Both the position numbers and the translations under genes were made by a program. The notes beneath the pieces were generated by a model. The model made no database searches. It was not told the origin of the DNA and saw only the letters and a list, made by a program, of their open reading frames with translations. Shown here in pieces: positions 22,450 through 34,000 of a stretch of DNA of 64,000 nucleotides. Source of the DNA: Burhinus oedicnemus (Eukaryota > Chordata > Aves > Charadriiformes > Burhinidae); NCBI GenBank assembly GCA_008921705.1, contig VFFE01006842.1, forward strand, positions 327,394 to 391,393, given 5' to 3'. How positions within the stretch are numbered: the stretch's first letter is position 1; every line of letters begins with the position of its first letter.

Positions 22450-22690
22450 ACGACTCTCAAATGTCCGCGGTCCCTGGCTATGACTAAGCCAGATTTGTCG
22501 TCTCTCCGGCTGCAGGGACGGAGAGCGGAGCGAGCCCTTGGCAGCGCGGTGGGTTCTGCCAGCTGGGTGTGCGGTACAGCCGTGGCTGCCGGCGGGCAGG
22601 GGGGCTGCGCAGGGCGCTCCCCGGCAGCGCGCAGGGCTGCCGAGAGGATGGATGGGGAGGAGACGGAGCCCGAGCTCACGGTGTTTCTCC
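22450..22690. promoter_or_regulatory. isolated CpG island-like block
   Basis: I count about 23 CpG dinucleotides in roughly 235 bp, at about 70% GC, while several kilobases on each side contain almost none. This is the only such block in the window. In vertebrates, isolated CpG-dense DNA that has escaped methylation decay usually marks a promoter, often of a coding or long noncoding RNA gene. Both strands carry open frames across it (plus 22480-22737, minus 22335-22706), which is expected because high GC suppresses stop codons. No TATA box or Kozak-supported start stands out. It could be an unannotated promoter or first exon, a recent GC-rich insertion, or part of an LTR. Confidence 0.5.
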
Positions 22691-23317
22691 CTGCTCCTGA
22701 GACCACTATTAAAAATGTGGTACCTCATCAATCATAGGCTTCAACAGAATGGAAAATAAGCCCTTATGCATCTTTTATGGTCTGTATTAGCTCCAAAGCA
22801 CCACATAGGTGTAGGATGTGATCATAAAATCACAATATAAATGCACGTTCCTAGATGTTAGACTTTTTTTTTACATATCTGTGCAAAACTATATTTCCTA
22901 ACATAAAAGTTTTATTTGTTTTTAAATTACATCCATAGGAAACAGGCTTATTTCCAGCTTCACAAAGGGGGAGGAATGGTATAGGAAAAAAAGAAAATAC
23001 TTGAGTGAAATACTATGATTCTAGTGCGCTCACTGCTGAACTATTATTTTGTGGTTTTGGCCACTGCAGTATAAGATTTTTGTAATACTTCAAAACAGGG
23101 ATAAGGAAACCAATTCTATTACTACTGAGAAATGAACTATGATATGAATGCAGGATAAAAAAACCAGTAAATCTACAGTAGCCTAGAATTAGGGAGAGTG
23201 AGTGGGAAGTTTAAAATCTAAATGATACAGAGTATGTCAAGCCAAGTTATTATTTTCAGCCATGCACAGATAATAGAGCAAAGGAAGTAAAAATGGAAAT
23301 TAAAAAAAAAAAAAGGC
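22691..23317. other. non-genic sequence downstream of the CpG block
   Basis: AT-rich sequence with no recognisable gene. A poly-A stretch at about 23302-23314 adjoins the CR1 relic that follows. Confidence 0.6.
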
Positions 23318-23495
23318 ATTTGGAGGAGATGTGAGGAAACACTTTTTATTCAAAAGAACATAAATGTGTGAAGTGGCCTACCAGGCAACACTGTTGAACT
23401 TAAACACTAGGGCTATTCAAGGCACTATAAGGTAGTGTCTCAGAGGGATCATGGTATTGGAAATGTAATGAGGCGTAACTTATCCCCAGAGATCT
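23318..23495 (+). mobile_element. ancient CR1-type LINE 3' fragment
   Basis: The order of blocks is 'gtgaggaaacactttttatt', 'gtggcctaccaggcaaca', 'ggctattcaaggcac' and 'ggatcatggtattgg', ending 'aacttatccccagaga'. This is the decayed C-terminal ORF2 and 3' region of an old CR1-type element. The reading frame is broken. Family assignment is from remembered consensus blocks. Confidence 0.55.
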
Positions 23496-24639
23496 CTGAT
23501 CTTATATTATGTATGAAAGCTATTCTTGCAAAACAGTAGCTGAGCCTGCACGCAGTCTCGCAGGAACATGCAAAGGCACATCCACACTCCTTGCTTGTTT
23601 GGTGTGGGTTTTTTAACACTGCTTATTTGTATCCTGCTTGCAGGGAAACTGCATTTATATTTTGTCTCTGGTGCAGCTTCATGTACAGTTTTGGCAGGAG
23701 GTCCAGCAGGTTAAGAAGAATAGATGAAATCTTAAAAGGGAAGGTTCAGGCAATGCACATCTACATCTTTCTGATCGTGCTGCTGCTGGGGTTGAAGACA
23801 GGATTTTGTGTGAAGAAAAATTCTGATCTGTTTAAATGTAAAGAAGAGTCAGAGATATGATGGTAAAACACTGTTCTTGTTAGTGTGGCCTCCTGTGATT
23901 TCGATGCTGATTCTCCTCATGCTCCGACATTGTGAAAAAGGTATAGCTTGTATAGCTTTTTCTCTTTTTTTTTTTTCCTTTGTTTTAGTTTGTTTTTTTC
24001 AAGTTTGTTTTTTTTCCCCTCTTAGATCTGGAGGATGAGGACTCGGCTCAACTAGTACAGGGGAGGACAATTTTCTGTACACTGAGGAAGGTTAGGTTGG
24101 AGACAGGGAGCCAGATGGAGAAGGGCAGGGAGGGATGGTAAGAAGTGGTCTGAGAACACACAGATAATTGTATCCAGATCCTGGAAAAACAGAGGCAACT
24201 GCATCCTGAGGTTCTTCAACTCTGCGGTTAAAAACGGGTCAGGGAGATGTATGTTTTTCTGTCTATTAGCTGAGCTACATGTGGGATAGCAGCCCACTTC
24301 TGCTGCCTGTATTAAGTCAAAAGAAGGAGGTTTGTGCTCTGGTGTATTTCATGGATTGCAGCACTGTCCCCCAAAAGATGCAGATGCAGGTAGTCTACTG
24401 GTTGAGATAGCACTCAAACTCCAGGTAGCAATATGGGCTGCCTTTTCTCCAGCAATTTCTACATGTCTAAGACTCAGTGGTTCCTTGTAAGTGTCCTATG
24501 TGGATGCTGCAGGAAAGGCACCACTCTCCTAGCTACGTTTAGTCGTAGCCCAGATTTACCGGGGTCATTAATCTCCAGTTCTCCACAAGGGTGGCTAGAC
24601 AATGCTAAGTACTTTTGATGGTACAAGTGGATGTGTTTG
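23496..24639. other. non-genic sequence with possible old repeat debris
   Basis: There is a T-rich tract at about 23959-24016. At 24385-24440 'gtctactggttgagatagca' followed by 'ctcaaactccag' faintly resembles an RNA polymerase III A box and B box, and could be another SINE trace. The frame at 23591-23860 (89 codons) has a hydrophobic segment but no recognisable family or splice context. Confidence 0.45.
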
Positions 24640-24756
24640 GTCCTGTACCTGGGGAGCTGCAGTCCAGACCATTCTCTCCTTGATGGGTTTTCAATCCACA
24701 ATTTCTAATTTCCAGTACAGTGTCTTAACCACCACACTGCAACCCATCCTTGGGGG
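24640..24756 (-). mobile_element. relic tRNA-derived SINE head
   Basis: On the minus strand the sequence reads 'gggttgcagtgtggtggtta' with 'agacactg', an A-box-like string, followed about 30 bp later by 'gtggattgaaaaccc', a B-box-like string. That spacing and order fit the tRNA-like head of a SINE. The body beyond it is not identifiable. Confidence is limited because both boxes are degenerate. Confidence 0.35.
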
Positions 24757-25199
24757 AAACACTTTCTGTCTCCTCTAATGTAAGAGTGATTCAGACTCAG
24801 ACCAATGGTCCATTAAGTCGGGTTTCCTATTTCCAACATTTCCTTGTAGTGACTGCTCAGGGACGGCTGTAGGAACTCAGTGCCTGTATGAAGCAGTCCA
24901 TTCCCAGATGTATCACCTGGCTACGCAGCAAATATGCTAGGGGCTTTCTGAACGGGCTTTTGCTTTCAGACCGCTGGATTTGTTAATTTTTGAAATCTGT
25001 TTTCAAAAATGTATTTATATTAATTGCTTTTCAATCTCACCTTGTGGAAAAGAGGCCAAAGTTTATTTGCATGCCAAGTACAAAAAAGCAACTCTTTTTG
25101 CTTAAACTTGTTGCTTAATCATTTCACTGGTACGTTTGTAATTTGTATGTAACCCTGTTCACGCACTTGATAACTGTCTCATTACTTACCCATGTCTAA
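24757..25199. other. non-genic sequence
   Basis: No gene or clear repeat. The string 'cagaccaatggtccattaag' near 24797 looks like old LINE 3' debris, but it is too short to assign. Confidence 0.5.
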
Positions 25200-26700
25200 G
25201 TCAGCTCAGTCTCTTCTCATAGAAGAGACAGATGATACTTCTAATTGTCTTTTTTGTGTTTTTCTATATCTTTCCAAGTCTTGCTATAATCTTTTTTTTG
25301 AGTTGGGGTAGCTGCAACTGTGCACAGCATTCGAGATGCAAGCACAGCATGCATTTACATAGTAGCATAAAAATGATTTCTATTTTGTTCTCTTTTTCTT
25401 TCCTAATAATTCCTACAATTCTATTGCCTTTTTGACTGCCACTGAGCACTGAGTTGATGTTTTCAGAGAACTATCCACAGTAACTCTAAGATCTCTTTCC
25501 TGAGTGGTAATAGCTTATTTACAGCCCATCATTGTGTATGTATAGTTAGGGTTATTTTTTCCCTATGTGCACTTATCAACATTGAATTTCATCTTCCATT
25601 TTATTGCCTATTCACTCAGTGCCATGAGCTCCTTCTGCAAGTCCTCACAGTCAGCTTTAGATTTAAGTATCCTGCATAATTTTGTATCATCCACAGCCTT
25701 TTTTACCTCTCTATTTACCTCCTTTTCCAGATCATTTTTGAATATGCTGAATAGCACAGGTTCTCTAGTAATCTTTCTCCATTGTGAAGACTAACCGTTT
25801 ATTCTTACCTTTTGTTTCCCATCTTATGCCAGGTATTAATTCATAAGAGGACCTTCTCTCTTACCCAGACAGCTCAGTTTCTCTAAGAGGCTTTTGTGAA
25901 GGATCATGCTAACGGCTTTTGGAAATTGAAGAGTGCTGCACAGATTGGGTCACTGTTTTCCACATTCTTTTAGGCATCCACAAAGAACGTTTTCTGAAAC
26001 ACAGCTTCTCTCCACAGAACTTATGTTGACATTTCCCAGGTATGTCATATTAACTGCTGTCACGATTTTTGTTTTTCTTTTTAATTTTTCCAAAACTCCT
26101 CTATACACATTCCTGCTCGGTCGTTCACCTTATCACTCTGAAACCCAGATTAAAGACTGCTGCTAGATTTGCCATTTCCCATTTCTCTGCTATGGAAAAA
26201 ATTCAAGGGATGGCATACAATTCTGCTATTAATTGAGCAATCTCACATTGAAGACCCTAGCAAACTGTTGATATTCAATTTACTCATTTGTTCTGAAACC
26301 TCTGTTATCGTCCAGTCAGTCTGAGGCAGTTCTTCAGGCTTATTTCCCATACACATCACCTGACCTTGTGCTTTCTGAATGGTATTTGATGCACATTGAT
26401 CACCCAGTGGTGATCAGTAGCAAACTTCCTGCTTCTGACGTGTTTTATGATTAGCTTCTATGCATTTAACAAGTTGTTCTTCAAAATCTTTTCTACACAT
26501 CTTATTACAATTCTATATTCAGCTTCCCAAGGCATATATGCTTTTCTGTTTTTCTTAAGCAGATACAAATTCCATTTTTCTGAAGGATTTTCACTTCCAA
26601 TAAAATCCTTTACCATTTAACCCTGCTGATGTTTTTTCTGATCCATTTGGAGGTGGATTTCTGTTTGTTTGTTTGTTTATCTTCAGCTTCTAGTTTATTG
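25200..26700 (-). mobile_element. ancient CR1/L3-type LINE, long ORF2 section
   Basis: About 1.5 kb of decayed ORF2 in reverse orientation. In plus-strand order the blocks are 'ctgtgcacagcattcgagat', 'ttcctaataattcctaca', 'ctatccacagtaactcta', 'atcaacattgaatttcatct', 'ataattttgtatcatccaca', 'gaatatgctgaatagcacag', 'ttctgaaacacagcttct', 'tcacattgaagac' and 'acttcctgcttctgacgtg'. The order is that of ancient CR1/L3 elements of amniotes, as I remember them. Many stops and indels are present, so no protein is made. The element lacks its own 3' end at about 25200, and similarity fades at about 26700. It is the longest single transposon remnant in the window. Confidence 0.75.
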
Positions 26701-27894
26701 TTTTAAAATACTCTCTAGTGCCACTTGCAAATGATTTATGATGTTACATACTCCTAAAGTTTTTTCAACTAACTCCCCTTATTTGTAGTCCCCCTTTAAA
26801 AATAAATACAACTATTACAGATCTTTTTGTCTTTTTTTTTTTTTTTCTTTTCTTTGTCTGACTGATTTTTATTACTGACTGGTTTTTCTATAGCCTTATT
26901 TTGAAGCAGGTCCTGGAAACACATGGGAATGCTTACTGTCATCTGGGTTTCTGGCTCTGGAAAGCTGTTGTTTATGATTACTGCAAATGTAGTCTTCCAA
27001 TAACATGGGGTTTCTTTGATTGTTGTTTCATGGTTTGTTTGTTTGTTTGTTTTGGTGTTTTGTGGTGGGGGTTTTTTTTTATTATTGTGGGGTTTTTTTA
27101 ATCTCCTCAATGTCTTTGGGAATCTATTGGTCATTGCCCTCAAACTAACAGTTTGCAGTCAGTAGTACAGCTCTGGCAATCTCCTCATCTGAGCAGGGAA
27201 AATCAGTCCTATGGATTCTGGGGTATGGTTTGATCTTGTTCATTTATTTCACTTTTGATCTTGTTAACTTATTCCACTTTTTGACTGTATGCTTCTTCTC
27301 TCTGCTACCTGCACATTTCTCATTCCTGTACTGCAAGCCATGAGCTGCCTTTACCATCAGCAAACACAACCCACTGGTTGTCTGATAACCAACCAAGCTC
27401 CAGCGTGACCACCTGGGCATCTACCACTGTCTTGTGACTTTTGGCAGTTTTTAGTTTTACCTGTAGGCTTTTCTTCTTTCTCTCCTTTGCTATTTATCTA
27501 TTCATTTATTGTACTTTTGTCATTAATATGCAGTCAAACAGTCTCTGCAGTTGACCTCTCCTGAGTATTGAACTCCCAGTGTGTCCAAACTTTCCTGATC
27601 TTGATGACTGGCTTACTCCTTGAGCAGTCAAGAATGCAAGAGTCATGAGGCTAGAAGGACAGCAGCTAAAAGAAAGACTTGGAGCTCTGTTCAGAGTTTT
27701 TAGGATGCTTATTTCACGTTAGACCACTCCCAGGAAAACTAAACCCCAAACTCTTTCTTCTGAGGTCCCTAACTTTCTTCCCAGATGATATAAGAAGTCT
27801 GGATCATCTGGGTTACCCTGGTGAGATTAGGCAATGAAAGTTTGAAGTCTTGCATTGCCTACTGCCTGTGATTTTGCTTTTGCTTTAAAAATTA
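26701..27894. other. non-genic sequence with simple repeats
   Basis: It contains a T-run at about 26830-26850, a TTTG microsatellite at 27033-27053, and a 25-bp tandem duplication at 27230-27280. More decayed CR1 sequence may continue into the start of this region. The minus-strand frame at 26796-27143 (115 codons, Lys/Asn-rich) is the complement of the T-rich tract and is not a gene. Confidence 0.5.
27230..27280. repeat. 25-bp tandem duplication
   Basis: Two copies of a unit beginning ttgatcttgtt (27230-27254 and 27255-27280), with a few mismatches. A local slippage-type duplication. Confidence 0.7.
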
Positions 27895-28150
27895 TACGGA
27901 CAAGCTCACTGTCAGAAACATTTTCCTGAAATTTATTTTAAGTTTCCCTTTTTTAACTTTGACCCACTATTTCTTGGAAAATTCTCTGGTAACATAGGAA
28001 GTAATTGCTTTCACACCTAAGGGGAACACAAACATCTTTCAAACAGTTGCAGATGGTTTCATGCCCCCTAGCCATCCCTCTGCATGCTACGTATTATATC
28101 CTTTTAATCCTTCTGCACAGGTTGTACTATAAAGCTGAAAGCTCACAAGA
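27895..28150 (-). mobile_element. ancient CR1-type LINE fragment
   Basis: Plus-strand blocks in order are 'cagaaacattttcctgaaat', 'agtttcccttttttaactt', 'cctaaggggaacacaaacat' and 'ttcaaacagttgcagatggt' followed by 'catgccccctagcc'. They match the complement of the region just before the 3' end of old CR1-type elements. It may belong with the 25.2-26.7 kb relic or be a separate insertion. No open frame survives. Confidence 0.6.
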
Positions 28151-29619
28151 GCACTGGGGAATGTTTCTGTCTTTCTCTGTCTCTCTCTTTTTTTTCCTTT
28201 TTCTTTGTTTTTTTCTGCACAACTTCAGCTGGCTTCATTGAAAGCAGCGTATATGCATCCACAGGCAGAATCCGTCCCTATGAATATGAAGAAAGCTCTG
28301 GGCCAAATGATGTTTTTAGTCACACCAGTGGGACCCTGTTGACTTCAGTTTTACCTTCAGGAGGTAGCCTTTTGTGTGTGTTGGATGAAAAGACACAGCT
28401 CAGACAGTTCTTAGAAATATTCTGCTGTTCAGGGCAAAGTGCCACAAAAGCCAAATCCCAAACAATCCCCTAAATTGTCCATCTGGAACAGGTGTTTACA
28501 GTCATATAAACAAAATAAAATTGCTTTTTGCAGACCTCAGAGTCAGCTCTCTACTAAAATGTCTGGCACCTACTTGAAAACCAAGCAACCAAGCAAACAA
28601 AAACCTGACAACCAACCAGAAAAAATGGGGGGGAGGCAGGGAGTGAGGGAGGGAAGGAGGGGAGTGCTGAGAGGTGAGATAAAAAGCCCTTCAAAGATGC
28701 AAAGAGGTGAAAAAATCCTGATCAGGCTAATGAGAAAATCCCTGTTAATAACAATGTCATTTCTAACTTCGTCACAACTTTTCACCTCATGGCAAGATTT
28801 ACAATTATTAAACTGAACGTTAAGTCATCCCACACAAAATCTTGGCCTTTTAAGCCACAGAATCGGGATATCCCTATTTTGGGCAGCTAAAAATTTGTTA
28901 TGGGGGCAAAGAAGGTTAGAATAAAAGGAATGACATCAGAAGAAATCCTCTTTGTCCACTTTTACCTGACCTAGCATCCTATATTCTTTAGAAAGACACA
29001 GCTCTTATTGCCTTCAGTGGATTAAGCTGCCGGTCTCCTTTTTTCTGAGCTCTTTAGGCTGAGTTAAAGACCATTTTTACCATTCCTATTGCCAACTGTT
29101 AGAACCCTACATGATACTTGATGGCCTAAAACACAAAACCCCAGGAAGAGAAGAAATAATATTTTGTTTCATATATGGCAGCTTATAACACCCTATAACA
29201 AAGGAATAACAGTTTAGGATGCCCAGAGGTCTGAATTTTTATGCCTTGTCCATGGTTACAGATTGAGTCAGGGATTAAGTCTAGGTTTCCAAGGGATTCC
29301 TGAAAGGAAATGTGGAAGTGGGTAAGGAAAAGGAAAGAGGTGAGAGACAAATAATGGTGTTAGGCGATGAAGACAAAGAGAAGACAGTTTCCTGAAGGAG
29401 TGTGGGCACAGTCACAGCCTACAGATAATGAAAGACTAGGGCTGATAGACTCAGGATTCAGTACATCTTAACGCCTTATTTATGTTTTTGGGAATACAGT
29501 TCTCATGATTTCTGTTTTACAAGTTTACATCTCAGACATAAAAGGATTTAAGTAGGGTTGTTTTCTTTAAGCTTCAAAGAAGGATTCACCAAATTGAAAA
29601 GACTGAGGACTGGTAGTCT
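28151..29619. other. non-genic sequence
   Basis: A CT/T-rich stretch lies at 28170-28215 and a G-rich purine stretch at 28624-28665. Frame 28439-28816 (125 codons, Lys/Gln/Pro-rich) spans the purine stretch and is low-complexity; I do not call it a gene. Confidence 0.55.
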
Positions 29620-29873
29620 AGGAACATGTCTACAGATAGCACTGCTTTTACAGGCTCACCTCAGCTAGCTTTACACTAGTTAATCCTGGTTGGGGTAATG
29701 CAGTTGTGATAACAGTTGATTGTAGGCAGCATCATGCTGAAGTATTTACCCAGACGTCAGTCAGGCTTTGCAGTATGAGTTGAGCTCGGTGCTGCCTGAC
29801 TGTACTTAGCTTAGCTAGTTTAGAGCTATTATGGTTTGATCTACCTAGATGAGACTGTAATGTAGATGTAACC
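29620..29873. mobile_element. possible nonautonomous DNA transposon relic
   Basis: The ends look like imperfect terminal inverted repeats: ggaacatgtctaca at the left and, complementing the right end, ggttacatctaca. The length of about 254 bp and the 'tgtctaca/tgtagat' ends resemble old hAT-type nonautonomous elements in reptile and bird genomes. No clear 8-bp target duplication is visible, so this could be coincidence. Confidence 0.3.
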
Positions 29874-30254
29874 ACAGTAACCAAACTCTTCAAAAGTCTT
29901 TAACCACTAGGATCCATTACTGCGTTACTCCCTTTTAGCTCTTATGTGTTTTTCTGTAATGTTACACTTCTAAAGTAGCTCTACTTTGGTAACCTTCAAA
30001 AGGCAACATCCAGCTGAATTTAAAATGTTTACTCCCACCAATTCATGCCATAGTTTATACAGGGGCCTCTTTTCCCTTTTATACCACCTTGACCACTATA
30101 CGAATGAGATGAATCTTTTCACTGTGCTCTACTCCCATAACATGCTAAAATGTCAAGCAGATTTTTCATGATTTTCCCTGTTACCTGCATTAAATTATAC
30201 ATTAACATTACATCAACATGGTCCCTTAGCAATATTTCCAATATCTTTATCTCA
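29874..30254. other. non-genic sequence
   Basis: AT-rich unique sequence without recognisable features. Confidence 0.6.
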
Positions 30255-30725
30255 ACTGAAATGAGACTTAGAGGGCTTGTCCCCTGAATCTTCCCTTGGT
30301 TCTTTCTTGAATCTAGGAAGAGCTTTAGTACCCCTTAAGACCTTAGGTATGACTACACTCCTTAGTGGCCTGCCAAAAACCTTTGCTGAAGGCTTTCCTA
30401 TTTCCTTTGCTACTTCCTTCAGGATTCTGGGATGCAATTCGTCTGAGCCTGGTGCTTTGTCAAATGTAGCAGTCCTAATTGCCTTATTATCTTCTCCAGT
30501 GCAATAGTAAAGCCTTTTAACATTTTACTTTCCCCTGCAGGAGAATGTCTCTCAGTCTCAGAGACGCTACCTTCCATTTTTTTTAATTTTTTTTTTCCCC
30601 ACCCCAATGAATAATGAGGTGAAGAATTCATTTAAGCCTGCAGCAGAATCAACCTCATCTGTCACTAACTTTCCACTTACGTTCTTCAATGCCTCTACTG
30701 TCTCACTGCCTCTTCTTGAATTCTG
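30255..30725 (-). mobile_element. ancient CR1/L3-type LINE fragment
   Basis: Plus-strand blocks include 'tcctttgctacttccttcag', 'attctgggatgcaattcgtc' with 'tgagcctggtgctttgtc', and 'gaagaattcatttaagcctg', which are the complement of an old ORF2 section. Frames here (30252-30437 minus, 30277-30507 plus) are remnants or shadows. The element is directly followed by a different, 3'-terminal CR1 fragment, so two insertions or a rearranged one are juxtaposed. Confidence 0.6.
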
Positions 30726-30732
30726 AATATAT

Positions 30733-31075
30733 ATTTAGAATCACAGAATCATAGATGTAAGGAATGGAAAATAGCTATTAGGTCATCCAGTTCATTGCCC
30801 TGCAACTGGAGGATTGTTCTATGCAGTATATTTCTTTCTTCTTTGTTCAGTCAGTTTTTTAACATCCCAAATGTTTCCTTTGGAGTCGCTTTAATGTCTC
30901 TCACAAGCAGGAAGTTTTCCCTGACGGTTAGCTCAGTTTTCTCTTTCTTAATGTTAAGAATCTTGTCTAAATTAAATGGTCTTGTATCGCTTCCATTTTT
31001 TTTTTCTGTTCATCTTTTGTTTCATGTTTTTCAGCTTTTCTGATACATATAGATGACCCTCCTCTTTCGGGGAGA
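30733..31075 (-). mobile_element. old CR1 3'-end fragment
   Basis: It starts on the plus strand with 'agaatcacagaatcatagat', the complement of the CR1 tail, followed by 'gtcatccagttcattgccct' and 'aagcaggaagttttccctga'. It is more diverged than the young CR1 copies, and its 5' boundary near 31075 is uncertain. No ORF is retained. Confidence 0.65.
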
Positions 31076-34000
31076 CATTTTGACCTTATCTTCACACTAA
31101 CTTTCTAGAGCCTGAATTTCTCATAGACTCATAATGATATAAAAATGATAATGATTTAAAAGATCTTAAAATAGATGGAAGTTGTCTTTTGAGTGGTGTG
31201 CCATTTCCAGCCTGTGTGAAGGCACCACGAGTGCATTTGGAACACCCTGCACTGTTGATGTTCTCCTCTTCCTATGGTCAGCATGAACCTCAGTGAACAT
31301 GGTATGCTACAGCAGCCCTGAGCCAGGCAAAGTGCTTTACATCCCAATCCACTCCTTCTTCCAAAGCCCTGAACTCTAAGGTTACATGTATGCCAGTTAG
31401 CACGGATTTTGTATTTATCTGTTCCAGTATCATGACTCCTGGTGTCTGGGCAATGGGCAGATACCCAAAGCAGTGTAATACAGAGTTCACCCATGACCCA
31501 GAAGGAAATTGCTTTCTTTCTGCAAAGGGGCTGAACACAAACTGCCTATCCTAGATAATCACAGCTGGACTTGTGCATGTATTATGGCATCTTCTTTAAG
31601 AACGGGCTGACTGGCTCAGAATTCCCAGTATCTAAGACTGCCAGACACAGGTTTCTCGCGTAGAGACCACCAAGTGTAATACCTGACAAAACCAGCCATA
31701 GTTTGCTATCTACATACCAGTTCTTCACTGGCTCCACGGGGAACCACTGCTGAATAATGGACTGTCTGAAACACCCTCTTGAACTTATATGCTGCAACTG
31801 GTCCAGAAATCTATTGTAAGAATTGGACTGTGCCCCAAATCCCTTTGGCCTGTCTTTTTCTAGCTCAGACTCAGGTATTAAAAAGTGAACATAATATTCT
31901 AGATTCCCAGGTATTAGAGCCATATTGGCAGCTTACTGTAGGCCATGAGCTTTTTAGTAGTTATAGATTGTTTATCTTTATTTTCTTTGCTATTTCCTAT
32001 CATTTATTACTTTACTGAATCTTATTCCTTTTTACATTTCATAACTTTTTCAGGCTTTCCCCATTTATCTTTTGTTCTTTGATATTTTTCAGGTGTTCAG
32101 CATGGTTCAGCAAGGTTTTAATTTTCCTCATCAAGCTGTGAACCTCTTCCTTTTTCTTTCTAGACAGCTTAATATGGTTTGACATTTCCCCACATTTCGA
32201 ACAGTCTGTAGCTGCTTCTACATGCAGCCACTGTGATTGGAAATGACTGCATATGATTATTGTTAGACATAATATTGTGATTGTACTGCTGCTGGGCATT
32301 GCTTTGAAAGAATGGGAAGCCAAAAGAAAACATATTCCACTCACAAATATTTTATTCCTAAAAACAAGGCCAAATCATGAGCCAAGTAAGCTTACCATGA
32401 AAATATAGTCCTGTGCAACAGTGAAAAAATACTGAGCTGTTAAAAAACAGGCAGCCAGCATTACAAATACCTTTAAAAACACTACAGAGTCAACCTAGTA
32501 TACTTTTAAAGTAGGAAGCTATGAAAAGCACATATTCTGCATTCTACCTTGTATCTTTTTCCACTATTCCCACTTTCATCATTCTCTTCAGGACATGTCC
32601 CAGCCCACACTGTACGTAAGGAAATGCGTTCTATGCATCCTTATAGTATTTGCATTGCCTCTTATATGAAAACAAAGAGCGTCACCTGCATCATGCATTC
32701 TGATTTGCACCACTGTTCCTTCTTCATGTGGCAGGGGAAAAATTTGGATAAGGTATTACCCAGCATTAAACATGCTTGTAATTTCCAAAATTATTTCCCT
32801 ATTTCCTATTGTCAGACCTAGTAGAAAAGATTTTTTTTCTGAAAACATTGTGGGAAAGTATTGCCTTGCTATGACAAAAAATTTGGCACGTTAACTATAT
32901 ACTTAGTGAAGAAATAGCTAATTTGTTTTAAACCTGAAGCCTCTGTCTCAGTTAGCGTTCCCTGGCTCGTGTCAAGAACTCATAGTCCAATACTGTTTCT
33001 TGCTCACCTTTTCCATGTTATTCATGCATTTTTACACCTCTGAAATGTGTCTTCCCAACCATGTGATAATGCTTCTGGGTAAAAAAGCATTTCCTATTAA
33101 ATCAGGGTTTTTTCAGGCAGGGGTGGGTTTAAGTATAACTGATCTGTGTTAGAACAGAGGTATGTACCGGGCGGTCGGGCTCCTTCACTGCAAGAAAGCT
33201 GAGCTGAGCTGGGGTAGGCTCTTACACTACCTGGGCAGCGGTGTCTGAGGGCGGATGGGGCTGTGGAGTCAGGAATTGTGGTTTCTTCATGCCAATCGAG
33301 TAGCACAAAGAAGCTGAGTTAACCTACTTCTGATCAGAACCAGAGACAATTTGCAAAACCTGCAGAAGTCGGGTCCCTCCTAGGATCCGTGAGTTTAATT
33401 TGCACTTGTGGGATATGCGAAGGAATTTATAAGAATACACAGGTATGCTTGGTGCTGAAATCAGGAGGAAAAGGTGTTATCCATGAAAAACATCAGCAGA
33501 GATTTGAGGACAGAGAGTATGCCTGACATATGAGGAGCACAAGAGTAAAAGATGATACTTAGTTTGTCAAGAGGTCAAGCAGGAGGAGTCAGCAAAAGGG
33601 GTTTGCCAGTTATAAGAAGTTTTTTGTTTAACAGAGGCCCCTGATTCATCGTGATTTCAGAAGAATCTACCCAAGGAGAAAAGGCACTTCATGAAGAAAA
33701 GTGATGAGACGGACCCAAGCTACTCTTTTAGAAATTTAATATCCGTTTTATTTGGTGGTTTCCATTAAGAACGGAGACAAGCACACACAGCTGCAGATCA
33801 AAAAAAGACTTGAAGCTAGACATGCTTACTCTGTGCTGTGCCAGACTATTTACCAAAGAAGCTGCCAGTGCTGTGAGTAAATACATCCACTTTGCACATA
33901 CTAGTCAATTTATGATCAAACTCGTTTAACATCCTCTGCAACAGGGACTCAGTGCACCTGCACAACATTTGGTTTTATCAAAACAGTTTGCCCATTTAAG

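Noticed and set aside
26796..27143. 115-codon Lys/Asn-rich minus-strand frame
   Set aside because: It is the complement of T-rich simple repeats, low in complexity.
28439..28816. 125-codon plus-strand frame
   Set aside because: It spans a purine-rich, G-rich tract; composition explains the lack of stops and there is no domain.
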